A DNA stretch of 64,000 bases from Spirochaetota bacterium (GCA_038043445.1 JBBTBY010000054.1:1-64000), one strand, 5' to 3'; shown: positions 8,994 through 18,356, numbered from the stretch's first letter. A program made the numbers and translations. Notes: generated from the letters alone by a model not told the origin.

Positions 8994-11227
8994 TGCACCG
9001 TACCCTCATGGTGCTCTGTACGGCTGCGGCATTTCTCGCCGGTGAAGGGGTGATGAACGTGAACGATCTCATACGTGATGCCTATGCTGCCGGCAAGAAG
9101 GAAGTGACCATCCCGAAGGGCGTATACCGCATGGCGTCGTCCCCGACAGCGCATCTGTCGATCATCGCTGTTTCGAACTTCACGGTCAATGCCGACGGCG
9201 TGACCATCATCGCTTTGGATTCTACGGACATCGTTCAGATGATAGACTGCAGCAATGTCACGATACGGGGACTTACCATCGATTGCGATCCGCTGAATTT
9301 CTCTCAGGGAACGGTGATCAATATCGATCCCGCAGGGGCGTGGTTCGAGTACGCCGTGCATGCAGGGTACCCCGTTCCGCAGGGCGGGGACATCCACGCT
9401 GATATACAGGTGTATGACAAAGAGACGCGGCTGTGGAAAACGAATATGCCGACGCACGGCATAGTGGTGACGTTCACCGGACCGAAGAGCGGCGTATGGC
9501 GCGGCACAAAGGTCAACTGGTCAAGCTTGAGCGGCATAGCACCCGGTGACCTCATTGCGTTCAGGCTGAGGACAAAAGGCGGCCATGGGTTCAGCCTCAA
9601 AGGCTCGCGCGGCTGCACGCTCGATTCTGTCACCATCTTCAACACCCACAACTTCGCCGTGCTCGATCATCAGGGCGGCGGCAACAGCTACCGCAACTGC
9701 CGTGTCACCTATGGACCTACACCCCCCGGCGCACAGGAATCGCGGCTCAAATCGATATGCAGGGACGGCATACATGTGTTCAACACCTCGCCGGGACCGC
9801 ATATAGAGAACTGTCGTATCGAAGGTATCGGCGATGACGGCATCGCACTGCACGGGTATTACTCACTCATCATGTCCGGGGGAGGGCGAACGGCCGTAGT
9901 CGCAGCGCAGCGGGAGCCCTATCCGTTCACCGCGGACAGCACCGTTGCATTCATGCGCGGGAGCGACGGCACTGAATACGCGCGCCTGAAGGTCACCGGT
10001 GTTACGCCGATGAGCGCCGATGAATGCACGACACTGCAGGGGGCCATCGATAAATTGCCGAATTATATTGTCCCCTACACGCGCGGTCAAATGAAAACGT
10101 TCTACACGCTGACCTTCGACCGTGACATTACGGTAACAGCAGGCGATCTCCTCGATGTGCCGGCGCTCAATGGTGATCATTTCACCATACGGGGCAATAC
10201 GATAAAGGATCACCGCGCACGCGGCATGCTCATCAAGGCATCCGAGGGTGTTATTGAGAACAATACCATCGATGGTTCCTCAATGGCGGCTATTGTCTTA
10301 AGCCCTGAGATAACCGGTTACCTCGAATCCGGAAGATCGCACAATGTGATGATACGCAATAATACCATACGCAACTGCGGGTATGAAAAGGCTACCCCCG
10401 GGTCATTCCAAGCAGGTATTATCAGCATAACCGCATACGGACAATCCTCATACGCCGCCGCCGGGACGCAGAGCGCTATCACAATAGAAGGGAATACGAT
10501 AGAGCGATGCCTTGGCGTGAATCTGCTCATCACATCCGCGAGCGACATATCGGTACGGGGCAATCATTTCCGGGACACGCATGCCGACCTCTGGCCGAGA
10601 GGTGAAAGCCGCGGCATCGATACTCGGTCGGTGGTCTGGCTTGACCGTGTGCGCTCTGTTCGATTTGATGCGAATACCGTCACGAGTATGGGCGAATTCG
10701 GATCATCATTCGTCAGCGGATCGACCGATATTTCGGATATTCAGGGTGTTTCGGTGACCCGCTCCATACGCCGAAGCGCATCATCCGCGTTCAGCGCCGA
10801 GCAGGGCAAAGGCGGCTGGCATTATCGATACCGCGGAGCCAGCGGGTCTTCCGACATGACCTATACCGCCGCGAAAAAGATGTGGGAAGGCCCCGAGCCC
10901 TACTGCGTTATCTATGCGACCGTGATGCACCCCGGGAGTACGCTCGATGCGGTACGCTCATATATGGCGGACGCTGCCGCGCGTCTTCGCATCACCGGGA
11001 CAGCGGCGATAGCAGGAAGCGGCAAGGGCAGCGACGGAGTGATCTGTTCCATACTGAAGAACGACACCGTCATCTGGACAGAGCAGGTCCCCGTCGGCAC
11101 CCCGGTCAAGCATGACATAGCATGCGACGTGTCACCCGGGGACATCATCAACTTTACAGTACACTGCGGAAAGAATAATGCGAGCGATGCGACCGAATGG
11201 GACCCGCTTATCGAAATACGGAAATAA
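8990..11227 (+). CDS. Secreted right-handed beta-helix protein, GH110-like
   Basis: About 745 residues with a hydrophobic N-terminus (MMHRTLMVLCTAAAFLAGEG) that looks like a signal peptide, although it is short. The body is a pectin-lyase-like beta-helix with repeated N-x-I/F rungs such as GNTIKDHRARGMLIKASEG and RNNTIRNCG. The RARG-containing rung is reminiscent of GH110 alpha-galactosidases, but I cannot fix the family. A C-terminal domain of about 140 residues (from GGWHYRYRGASG) looks like a carbohydrate-binding beta-sandwich. It is coupled to the upstream oxidoreductase by the ATGATG overlap, which suggests release of a sugar that this or the next dehydrogenase oxidises. Confidence 0.75.
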   Translation: MMHRTLMVLCTAAAFLAGEGVMNVNDLIRDAYAAGKKEVTIPKGVYRMASSPTAHLSIIAVSNFTVNADGVTIIALDSTDIVQMIDCSNVTIRGLTIDCDPLNFSQGTVINIDPAGAWFEYAVHAGYPVPQGGDIHADIQVYDKETRLWKTNMPTHGIVVTFTGPKSGVWRGTKVNWSSLSGIAPGDLIAFRLRTKGGHGFSLKGSRGCTLDSVTIFNTHNFAVLDHQGGGNSYRNCRVTYGPTPPGAQESRLKSICRDGIHVFNTSPGPHIENCRIEGIGDDGIALHGYYSLIMSGGGRTAVVAAQREPYPFTADSTVAFMRGSDGTEYARLKVTGVTPMSADECTTLQGAIDKLPNYIVPYTRGQMKTFYTLTFDRDITVTAGDLLDVPALNGDHFTIRGNTIKDHRARGMLIKASEGVIENNTIDGSSMAAIVLSPEITGYLESGRSHNVMIRNNTIRNCGYEKATPGSFQAGIISITAYGQSSYAAAGTQSAITIEGNTIERCLGVNLLITSASDISVRGNHFRDTHADLWPRGESRGIDTRSVVWLDRVRSVRFDANTVTSMGEFGSSFVSGSTDISDIQGVSVTRSIRRSASSAFSAEQGKGGWHYRYRGASGSSDMTYTAAKKMWEGPEPYCVIYATVMHPGSTLDAVRSYMADAAARLRITGTAAIAGSGKGSDGVICSILKNDTVIWTEQVPVGTPVKHDIACDVSPGDIINFTVHCGKNNASDATEWDPLIEIRK

Positions 11228-11249
11228 ATGGAACATCGGAGAACATGCC

Positions 11250-12386
11250 ATGAAAAAAGCAACATTCGGTCTCATCGGCACCGGCGGCATAGCGCAGTCG
11301 CAGCATCTGCCCAATCTCACCCGCGCGCCGAACATACGTCTCAAAACGATATGCGACCTGCGCAGGGATGTCGTCGAGGCGATGCAGAAGACATACGCTG
11401 TCGAGAACGCTGTCACGGAGCACAAGCGCATACTCGAAGATAAGGAGATCGATGCCGTCGTCATCGCATCAAAAGAGGATGCGCAGGTCCCGCTCACGAT
11501 AGAGGCACTGCGCGCGGGAAAACACGTCTATGTGGAAAAACCGCTCGCAGAATCACCGGAGCGATGCGCCGAGGTGGTCGCAGCTGAGCGCGAGACCGGC
11601 AGGCATGTCGTTGTCGGTTTCAACCGTCGCTTCGCGCCCGCATATCTGCAGGCAAAAAATCTCATCGATGCGCACGGCGGGGCGAAAAACATCTACTACC
11701 GCATCTCGGATGAATACTGGTCATGGGGAAAGAACAATCCCCCGGGTGTCCGCGTCATCCACGAAGTATGCCATGTGTTCGATATCCTGCGGTGGTTCAC
11801 CGGTAGCAATGTGGTATCACTATACACAGCGACCGCGCGTGCGGACGATGAAATATACACGCTCACATTCGCCAATGGTGCCGTTGCGACGATAATGAAC
11901 AGCGGCTACGCGACCATGGATATGCCAAAGGAGCATCTGGAGATCATCGCGGATAAGGGCGGGGTATTCATCGAGGATTTTTCCGAACTCACCGCGTACG
12001 GATTTTCCGATACCGACCATCGCTACACCTTCGCGGGGCATACGCACCCGTTGAAAGAGTATATGCACAAATTCCTGCTTGCCGCAGAGGGGGCGGATGC
12101 GCTCCGCGCGATACGCCGCATGGCATGGGAATTGCGCGAGAAAATAGCCGGCGGCAGTATGAACGAGCATGATCTCGCTGAAGCGAAAGCGTTCATGGAC
12201 CGTGCACCGAATTGGAATTATATGGTGGACAAGGGATGGCGCGCCTGTCTCGAACATTTCGCACGGTGCATCGTTGACGGGAAAAAACCGGATGGCGCGG
12301 CAACGGCGGCGGACGCGCTTACCGCGAGTGCGCTTGCGCAGGCGGCGATACGGAGCAGGACGGACGGGATCATCTCGCTGCGGTAG
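11250..12386 (+). CDS. Gfo/Idh/MocA family oxidoreductase
   Basis: About 378 residues, longer than its neighbour at 7986. Rossmann motif FGLIGTGGIAQSQHLPNL near the N-terminus, catalytic motif YVEKPLAES, and HEVCHVFDILRWF in the second domain. The start at 11250 follows GGAGA (ggagaacatgccATG), so the longer frame from 11178, which overlaps the beta-helix gene, is not used. It lies 22 bases after the beta-helix gene and 25 bases before the URO-D family gene, in one likely transcript. Confidence 0.9.
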   Translation: MKKATFGLIGTGGIAQSQHLPNLTRAPNIRLKTICDLRRDVVEAMQKTYAVENAVTEHKRILEDKEIDAVVIASKEDAQVPLTIEALRAGKHVYVEKPLAESPERCAEVVAAERETGRHVVVGFNRRFAPAYLQAKNLIDAHGGAKNIYYRISDEYWSWGKNNPPGVRVIHEVCHVFDILRWFTGSNVVSLYTATARADDEIYTLTFANGAVATIMNSGYATMDMPKEHLEIIADKGGVFIEDFSELTAYGFSDTDHRYTFAGHTHPLKEYMHKFLLAAEGADALRAIRRMAWELREKIAGGSMNEHDLAEAKAFMDRAPNWNYMVDKGWRACLEHFARCIVDGKKPDGAATAADALTASALAQAAIRSRTDGIISLR

Positions 12387-12411
12387 TTGTTTCGCACGCA
12401 AGGAGCAGTAC

Positions 12412-13488
12412 ATGACATCCCGTGAACGTATACTCGGAGCGATACACCGCACACCGATAGATCGAATTCCGATGGTAGACACATCATACTGGCCTGAGAC
12501 GATAGCACGCTGGGAGCACGAAGGTCTTGCCCCGGGATCCGATGTGCGGGCGCTGCTCGGGCTTGACCGCATCAAACACATCTATTTCGACTGCGGCTTC
12601 GGCTTCCCTGAAACGACCATTGAAGAGAATAACGAGCATAGGATATATACCGACAGCTGCGGAAGGACGATACAAGCATGGAAGAATTCATCGTCGACAC
12701 CGGTCACGCTTACGCATCCGATGAAGTCGATCGCCGACTGGAGCATCATCAGAAAGCACATAGTGGTCGATCACGCGAAACGACTCGGCAATGCGCTCAC
12801 AAGCGACTTTACTGCCGCAGTCACACGCGGCGACTTTGTGGCGCTTGTCCCTCGCGATCCGGCATGGGTGTTCATCGAATATCTGCTTGGATTCGAAGAA
12901 GGGCTTACTGCGCTCATGTGCGAACCGGAAGCCGCCGCACGTATCATGCACGAGTATGCCGACCTTATGCTCGCTGTGCTCAGCGACATCATGCGGATAG
13001 AAAAGCCGCACGCGGATGCGCTCTGGTTCTATTCCGATCTCTGCTTCAAGAACGGCATGCTTTTCTCGCCCGCTGTCTACCGCAGTATTGTTCAGCCCGT
13101 ACACCGCCGCTTCCGCGCATTCTGCGATGAGCACGGCCTTGCGATGATACTCCACTGCGACGGTGATGTCCGTGAATTCATCCCGCTCCTCATCGAGACC
13201 GGATTCGATGTGATACAGCCGCTCGAAGCGCGCGCAGGCAATGATGTACGCAAATTCAAAGCCGCATACGGCGGTGACATAACGTTCTTCGGTAATATCG
13301 ATGCCGACATTGTCGCAGCAGGCGACCACGCGGCCATCGAAGAGGAAGTCCGAACGAAAGTGACGACAGCTGCGGTTGGCGGCGGATATATCTATCATAT
13401 CGATCACTCGGTGCCGCCGACGGTATCGTTCAGCGATTATCGCTTTCTCATCGAATGTGTTATGAAATACGGCAGTCGATCCGCGTAA
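12412..13488 (+). CDS. Uroporphyrinogen decarboxylase (URO-D) family protein
   Basis: About 358 residues. The N-terminus SRERILGAIHRTPIDRIPM and the C-terminal ILHCDGDVREFIPLLIETG are typical of the URO-D/MtaA/CmuA superfamily. Members in sugar-catabolic clusters are usually not haem enzymes, and some are corrinoid-linked methyltransferases. The HCDGD motif may bind metal. Start chosen from AAGGAG at about 12400. As it is cotranscribed with dehydrogenases and a glycosidase-like protein, haem synthesis is unlikely; a demethylation or uncharacterised sugar reaction is possible, but that is inference. Confidence 0.85.
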   Translation: MTSRERILGAIHRTPIDRIPMVDTSYWPETIARWEHEGLAPGSDVRALLGLDRIKHIYFDCGFGFPETTIEENNEHRIYTDSCGRTIQAWKNSSSTPVTLTHPMKSIADWSIIRKHIVVDHAKRLGNALTSDFTAAVTRGDFVALVPRDPAWVFIEYLLGFEEGLTALMCEPEAAARIMHEYADLMLAVLSDIMRIEKPHADALWFYSDLCFKNGMLFSPAVYRSIVQPVHRRFRAFCDEHGLAMILHCDGDVREFIPLLIETGFDVIQPLEARAGNDVRKFKAAYGGDITFFGNIDADIVAAGDHAAIEEEVRTKVTTAAVGGGYIYHIDHSVPPTVSFSDYRFLIECVMKYGSRSA

Positions 13489-13525
13489 GGGCTGCCTTTC
13501 GGTCCTGCCCGCACCGGCATGTATC

Positions 13526-13553
13526 TGTAAAATCGGCACACATGATGTATAGT
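13526..13553 (+). promoter_or_regulatory. Possible promoter of the phosphatase-like gene
   Basis: TGTAAA (13526-13531), 16 bases, TATAGT (13548-13553). It resembles the TGTAAA/TATAGC pair at 7905-7933. The -35 is a weak match to TTGACA, so this rests mainly on the repeated pattern. Confidence 0.35.
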
Positions 13554-13570
13554 ATGGATAAGGAGTATCT

Positions 13571-14491
13571 ATGCTGTTGCGTTTTCTTTTTACCGTGCTC
13601 ATCTTCACGCTGCCGATATTCGGTGCGCTGAGAACAAAACACATCGTCATTCTCGTCATGGACGGTGCACGCTGGACGGAGACGTGGGGCGAGCCGGAGA
13701 AAAAATACATACCGCTGATCGCATCACAGATAGCCCCGAAGGGTGCGGTGCTCACCGCATGCAGCAATACCGGCTACACGGAAACGACCGCAGGTCATAC
13801 CGCGCTCTGCACCGGGACAGATCAGGTCATCAATAATGGCGGTAAAGAGCTCCCCGCGAATCCCGGCATATTCCATTACCTTAGAAAGCAGTATGCGTTA
13901 CCGAGAACAGCAGCATGGGTGATCACGAGCAAAGACAAGCTTCATGTGCTTTCTGGAACCACAGCTCCTGGATGGGATACGTTCAACCCGGCGATCGACT
14001 GCGGGAAGGACGGTGCCGGCGGCGGCGGGTATCGCGAAGATGCGATCACATTCAGCAACAGCTGCTTCGTGCTCACGAATCATCGCCCGGCAGCCATGAT
14101 CGTCAATTTCAAGGACCCTGATGCTTACGGCCACAAGAACAAGTGGGAAGACTATCTCGCTGCTATAATGATGATCGACCGCTATGCCGTGCATATCTGG
14201 GGTATAGTGCAGAAGGATAGCGTGCTTCGTGACACAACGACGCTCTTCATCGTGAATGACCATGGCAGACACCTCGACGGGGTCAAGAACGGGTACGTGA
14301 GCCACTCCTGTACCTGCGAAGGATGCCGCCATATCCTCTGCATCGCCGCAGGACCGGATATACGCCGCGGGATCGTGAGCGATACGCCGCATGATCAGAC
14401 CGATGTCACTGCGACCGCCGCGTATCTGCTTTCCGTCGCCATGCCGACCGGCACGGGCACCATAATGAAGGATATCCTCGCGGGGCAGTGA
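13571..14491 (+). CDS. Secreted alkaline-phosphatase-superfamily hydrolase
   Basis: 306 residues with a clear signal peptide (MLLRFLFTVLIFTLPIFGAL). Metal and catalytic motifs of the alkaline phosphatase/phosphopentomutase/sulfatase fold are in order: VILVMDGAR, the Thr-rich nucleophile segment YTETTAGHTALCTG, NFKDPDAYGH, and VNDHGRH. It therefore likely hydrolyses a phosphate or sulfate ester outside the cytoplasm; the sulfatase C-x-P/S-x-R modification motif is absent, arguing for phosphoester or phosphodiester chemistry. AAGGAG at 13559 gives the start. It is separated from the preceding operon by about 80 bases holding a possible promoter. Confidence 0.8.
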   Translation: MLLRFLFTVLIFTLPIFGALRTKHIVILVMDGARWTETWGEPEKKYIPLIASQIAPKGAVLTACSNTGYTETTAGHTALCTGTDQVINNGGKELPANPGIFHYLRKQYALPRTAAWVITSKDKLHVLSGTTAPGWDTFNPAIDCGKDGAGGGGYREDAITFSNSCFVLTNHRPAAMIVNFKDPDAYGHKNKWEDYLAAIMMIDRYAVHIWGIVQKDSVLRDTTTLFIVNDHGRHLDGVKNGYVSHSCTCEGCRHILCIAAGPDIRRGIVSDTPHDQTDVTATAAYLLSVAMPTGTGTIMKDILAGQ

Positions 14492-14535
14492 TCATGGCGC
14501 CGGCTATCCGGACAAGCGGGTGCGTATTTTGGACT

Positions 14536-14563
14536 GGTCAATCCGCTGTAAGAATTAGTCAAT
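14536..14563 (+). promoter_or_regulatory. Second copy of the GTCAAT operator
   Basis: GGTCAATCCGCTGTAA at 14536-14551 and GTCAAT at 14558-14563, identical in core and in 21-base spacing to 7894-7921. It lies about 70 bases before the ATG of the gene at 14630. A TATATT box at 14594-14599 could be the -10 but has no good -35. Confidence 0.5.
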
Positions 14564-14629
14564 TCCCGGTATGTTCAATACCGTCATTGTGCCTATATTA
14601 TTGTCATATCTCAGTCACAGGAGCACGAC

Positions 14630-15568
14630 ATGATACGCATCGGAGCATGCAACATAGACACCTCGCACCCCAAGGCGTTCGCGGAGTATCTCGCGAAAGG
14701 CGATGACGCACGCTACGTCGCCATCTTCAACGACGGTTTCCGCGGTGATGATGAAGTGGACGGCTTCGTCAAAAAGAACGGCCTTGAGAAGCGCTGCACT
14801 TCCATGGAAGAACTCGCTGACGCATGCGATATCGTATTCATACATGACTGCAACTGGGACAAACACCTTGTCCATGCGCTCCCCGTCATCAAAAAAGGGA
14901 AGCCGGTATTCATCGACAAGCCCATCGTGGGAAATCTGGCGGACTGCCGGAAGATAGAAGCGCTTGAGAAAGAAGGTGCCGTGATACTCGGCTCATCGTC
15001 AGCGCGGTACTGCGATGAAGTCGTCGAGTTCGCGGGGAAAAGCGAAGCCGACAAAGGAAAGGTGCTCAATGTGTTCGGCACATCCGGCGTTGATGAATTC
15101 AATTACGCGGTGCACATCGTGGAAGCGTTCGGCGGCATGCTCGGTACGGGCGCAGTATCGGCCAAATTCGTCGGGCGCTCGACATCCGAGGGGAAGGTGT
15201 GCGAAACGTTCTTCATCCGATTTTCGAGCGGGGTAACGGCCGCGTATAATACGTTCAGCGGCACCTGGCAGCCCTTCGATGTCGTGGTGCAGACGACAAA
15301 GACAACGCATCATTTCCGTGTCGATACGTCGAAGTTATATGCCGCGCTCCTTACGCGCATTATCGATTCCATGAAGACGAAAAAGAACGTCCTCTCGCCG
15401 ATGCCGGTCATCACCGAGTCAGTGAAGATAATGCTTGCCGCTCGCATTTCGCGGGAGAACGGCGGCAAAGAAGTTGCGCTCACCGACATTCCGGAGAACG
15501 ATCCCGGATACTCCGGTGCTCAATTCGAGAAGGAATACGCCGCAGCGGCGAAGAAGATGTATGTATGA
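14630..15568 (+). CDS. Gfo/Idh/MocA family oxidoreductase, divergent
   Basis: 312 residues. The N-terminus MIRIGACNIDTSHPKAFAEY lacks the usual GxGxxG and has GACNIDTSHP instead; the catalytic lysine motif is FIDKP rather than EKP. The middle carries a conserved-looking DEFNYAVHIVEAFGGML in place of the CHxFD motif. This variant subgroup is common in glycan-degrading bacteria but its substrates are not known to me. SD is AGGAG (caggagcacgacATG). It has its own copy of the GTCAAT operator and is followed by a 200-base repeat element before the dehydratase gene. Confidence 0.85.
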   Translation: MIRIGACNIDTSHPKAFAEYLAKGDDARYVAIFNDGFRGDDEVDGFVKKNGLEKRCTSMEELADACDIVFIHDCNWDKHLVHALPVIKKGKPVFIDKPIVGNLADCRKIEALEKEGAVILGSSSARYCDEVVEFAGKSEADKGKVLNVFGTSGVDEFNYAVHIVEAFGGMLGTGAVSAKFVGRSTSEGKVCETFFIRFSSGVTAAYNTFSGTWQPFDVVVQTTKTTHHFRVDTSKLYAALLTRIIDSMKTKKNVLSPMPVITESVKIMLAARISRENGGKEVALTDIPENDPGYSGAQFEKEYAAAAKKMYV

Positions 15569-15582
15569 AGGAACAAGGAACA

Positions 15583-15782
15583 ACCCCTATCCCCGACCCT
15601 TTTCCCTTTATAAGGGGAAAGGGAGTAAAATTGAATGCAACTGAATTCAAAAATTATTTATTCATTCCGCAAAATATTTTCTCCTCGGCAACAAGCGCTC
15701 CCCTTTCTCCTCTCAGACGTGCGCCTTTGGCGCAGCTGGCGGCAAAGCCGCCACGGGTGGAAAGGGGCTGGGGGATAGGGGT
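15583..15782. repeat. MITE-like element with inverted ends
   Basis: Left end ACCCCTATCCCC (15583-15594), right end GGGGATAGGGGT (15771-15782), which is its exact reverse complement. Internal hairpins include CCCTTTATAAGGGG near the left end and GGCGGCAAAGCCGCC near the right. No coding frame is evident inside. Related GC-rich units occur at 2768-2868 and 31318-31370. The right end supplies AGGGG about eight bases before the ATG at 15789, so the element may provide the ribosome site of the next gene. Confidence 0.65.
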
Positions 15783-15788
15783 GCGTTT

Positions 15789-17144
15789 ATGAAGCCCAAC
15801 TATATCACAGTCAAAGATGCATCGATCGAGTTCACCGACGAGAAACTCCGCACGCCGCTCATGTTCGGCGGGGGCGTAGTCACTGCGGTAACGAAAGCGA
15901 CCGCGAGCATCACTGTCGAGAACAAGGCCGGAAAGCGTGCGACGGGGCGCGGGCAGATACTCCTTTCCGATCTCTGGGCCTTCCCCGTACTCAGCATACC
16001 GCACGAGTTGAAAGACGCAGCCATGCGCGACATGTGCAGGAAGTATCTCTCCTATATCAAGGGCTATGTCGGTTACGGACATCCCGTTGATATGTACATG
16101 GAAAGCAAACCGCATCTCAAGCAGCTCTGTACTGAGATGACTGCCGAGCATTCGCTGAAAGAGGCATTCCCGTTCCTCGCTGCTCTCGTCTGCTCCTCGC
16201 CGATCGATATGGCGATGCATGATGCAATGGGTCTTGCCGCCGGCGTATCGTCGTACGATCTCTACGGCAAGGACGCCATGGACGATGACCTTTCCCGGTA
16301 TCTCGGCGCACCGCTCCGCGGACGATACATCGCCGATTTTCTGAAGAGGGATTATCTTCCGTCACTTCCGGTGTTCCATCTCGTCGGCGGCGTTGATAAG
16401 CTCTACCGGAGCGAAGTCACGAAGGATGATCCTTCGGACGGCTATCCCGTTTCTCTCGAAGAATGGATAGAACAGGACCGGCTTTTCTGCTTCAAGGTAA
16501 AGCTCAAAGGGAAAGCGGTGGAAGAGGATGTTGCGCGTACGCTTGCCGTCGCCGAATGCATAGAGAGAACGACGGCACGGCTCGGTATCAATGAGTACTA
16601 TCTCACCATCGATCAGAACGAGATGTGCGACACCCCTGCATTCGATATCGAGTACGCAAAGAAGCTCAAAGAAAAGAATGCGCGTGCGTTCGCGGCGCTT
16701 CTCTACATCGAACAACCGACATCGCGCGATATAGCGAAAGCAGCGCATGACATGCGGCCGCTCGCGAAGATAAAACCCGTCCTCGTCGACGAAGGCATGC
16801 TCGATATTGAAACGATGAATTGTGCGCTCGAACAGGGATGGAGCGGCTTTGCGCTTAAGGTGTGCAAAGGTCTTTCATCGGCGCTCATCTATGCCGCGAT
16901 GGCCGGATCGAAAAAACTCCCGTATGCGGTGCAGGACCTCACGAACCCGGGGTTATCGCTCATCGCAAGCGCCGGGTTTGCCGCCCGCATCAGTACGGTC
17001 AAGGGCGTGGAGTCGAACGCCTTCCAGTTCATTCCGCATACGAGCGCCGTCGATGCGAAGCGCCTGCCGGAATTATTTTCACGCAAAGACGGCGTGATAC
17101 GGACAGGATGCCTGCACGGGAAGAAAGGCTTGGCGTATGAATAA
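15789..17144 (+). CDS. Enolase-superfamily (mandelate racemase/muconate lactonizing type) protein
   Basis: 451 residues. The C-terminal barrel has the three metal ligands in order: TIDQNE (about residue 275), LYIEQP (about 308) and VDEGM (about 335), followed by KVCKG (about 357), a lysine on the next strand. The N-terminal 150 residues form the capping domain. Members are usually sugar-acid dehydratases, racemases or cycloisomerases, which fits between Gfo/Idh/MocA dehydrogenases. It is larger than most family members (350-400) through an insertion around residues 150-230. The 5' end directly abuts the 200-base repeat. Confidence 0.85.
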   Translation: MKPNYITVKDASIEFTDEKLRTPLMFGGGVVTAVTKATASITVENKAGKRATGRGQILLSDLWAFPVLSIPHELKDAAMRDMCRKYLSYIKGYVGYGHPVDMYMESKPHLKQLCTEMTAEHSLKEAFPFLAALVCSSPIDMAMHDAMGLAAGVSSYDLYGKDAMDDDLSRYLGAPLRGRYIADFLKRDYLPSLPVFHLVGGVDKLYRSEVTKDDPSDGYPVSLEEWIEQDRLFCFKVKLKGKAVEEDVARTLAVAECIERTTARLGINEYYLTIDQNEMCDTPAFDIEYAKKLKEKNARAFAALLYIEQPTSRDIAKAAHDMRPLAKIKPVLVDEGMLDIETMNCALEQGWSGFALKVCKGLSSALIYAAMAGSKKLPYAVQDLTNPGLSLIASAGFAARISTVKGVESNAFQFIPHTSAVDAKRLPELFSRKDGVIRTGCLHGKKGLAYE

Positions 17145-17204
17145 CGATTTCCAGCCCCTTTCCGCGACAATGTGATCAATAGGAACAGCCAAAGGAGAGA
17201 GGAT

Positions 17205-18356
17205 ATGGCATCACAGAAAATACATCGCGTTGCCGTGGTCGGCTGCGGAGCGCTCGCGCAGGGGGCACATCTTCCCAGCGCAAAGAAGAACCCGCGAATG
17301 CAGCTCGCCGCTGTCTGCGATGTGGACGCTGACACGGCGGACTTCTGCAGAAAGGAATTCGGCGCCGAGCGTTCGGAAACGGACTGGCGGAAAATAGTCG
17401 ATGCCGACGATATCGATATCTGCATTCTCTGCACGCACACCAATCTCCGCGGCGATTTCATCGTTCCGGCGCTCGAGAAGGGGAAAGCGGTGTACACGGA
17501 AAAACCGCTCGCGCCCAGCCGCGCCGATATGCACCGCATCATCGATGCCGTTCGGAAGACAAAGCGCCCCGTCTGTGTCGGGCATAATCGCCGGTCAAGC
17601 CCCGCCATGCTCGAGTTCAAGCGTCTCATCGATAAAGCAAAGCGGACACCGGAAGGCGCCGCGCCGTCGGTAAGCCGCCGGGCGGAACGCGAGCTCATCC
17701 CCGAAGAACATGCGATGCAGCTCCTCATGCGCGTGAACGACGACAGCAGGAGCTGGAAGCCGTGGGTGTTCCGCGACGAAGAGGGGATACTGCATGCCGA
17801 GATGGTGCATTTCATGGACATTGCGCTCTGGCTGAACGACTCGAAGCCGGTGCGCGTATATGCGGAAGGCTCACCGCGCGGGAATTTCACGATACTCGTG
17901 CGCTTCCAGGACGGGTCGCTCACCACGATGAAGCATACCATGGTCGGCAATTTCGATTACCCCAAGGAGCTTTTCGAGGCATCGAAGAATTTCATCACGG
18001 TGGCGATGGAGCAGCACATCGAGGTGCGCCAGATAGGCATGGCCGATGAAGCAGTACAGAAGTTCTTCCCCTACGCGGAAGGGAGCGAATGGGGCGGTGA
18101 AGGCATTGGCGGATATTATCGTGCGTCCGCGGAAGAGCAGAAGAGAGCGGCGGGCGGTCCGCGAAAATGGCTCAATGTGATCAAAGGTCATTACGATCAT
18201 CTCGACCGCTTCCTCACCCACGTGGAAGGCAAGGGCGAGAATCCCTGCGATGTGGAAAGCGCGGTCGCCGTCAATCAGATGATACTGAAGACGCTCGATT
18301 CAGCACGGCTGGGATTACCGGTAGCGGTGAGCCCGCAGGACTGGCATATTCCGTAA
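17205..18356 (+). CDS. Gfo/Idh/MocA family oxidoreductase
   Basis: About 383 residues. Rossmann motif VAVVGCGALAQGAHLPSA, catalytic motif YTEKPLAPS, NRR segment GHNRRSSPAM and AEMVHFMDIALWL in the second domain. The strong ribosome site GGAGAGAGG just before 17205 sets the start rather than ATG 17172. It is 60 bases after the enolase-superfamily gene and closes the dehydrogenase block; the enzyme probably oxidises or reduces a sugar or inositol-like compound handled by that neighbour. Confidence 0.9.
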   Translation: MASQKIHRVAVVGCGALAQGAHLPSAKKNPRMQLAAVCDVDADTADFCRKEFGAERSETDWRKIVDADDIDICILCTHTNLRGDFIVPALEKGKAVYTEKPLAPSRADMHRIIDAVRKTKRPVCVGHNRRSSPAMLEFKRLIDKAKRTPEGAAPSVSRRAERELIPEEHAMQLLMRVNDDSRSWKPWVFRDEEGILHAEMVHFMDIALWLNDSKPVRVYAEGSPRGNFTILVRFQDGSLTTMKHTMVGNFDYPKELFEASKNFITVAMEQHIEVRQIGMADEAVQKFFPYAEGSEWGGEGIGGYYRASAEEQKRAAGGPRKWLNVIKGHYDHLDRFLTHVEGKGENPCDVESAVAVNQMILKTLDSARLGLPVAVSPQDWHIP

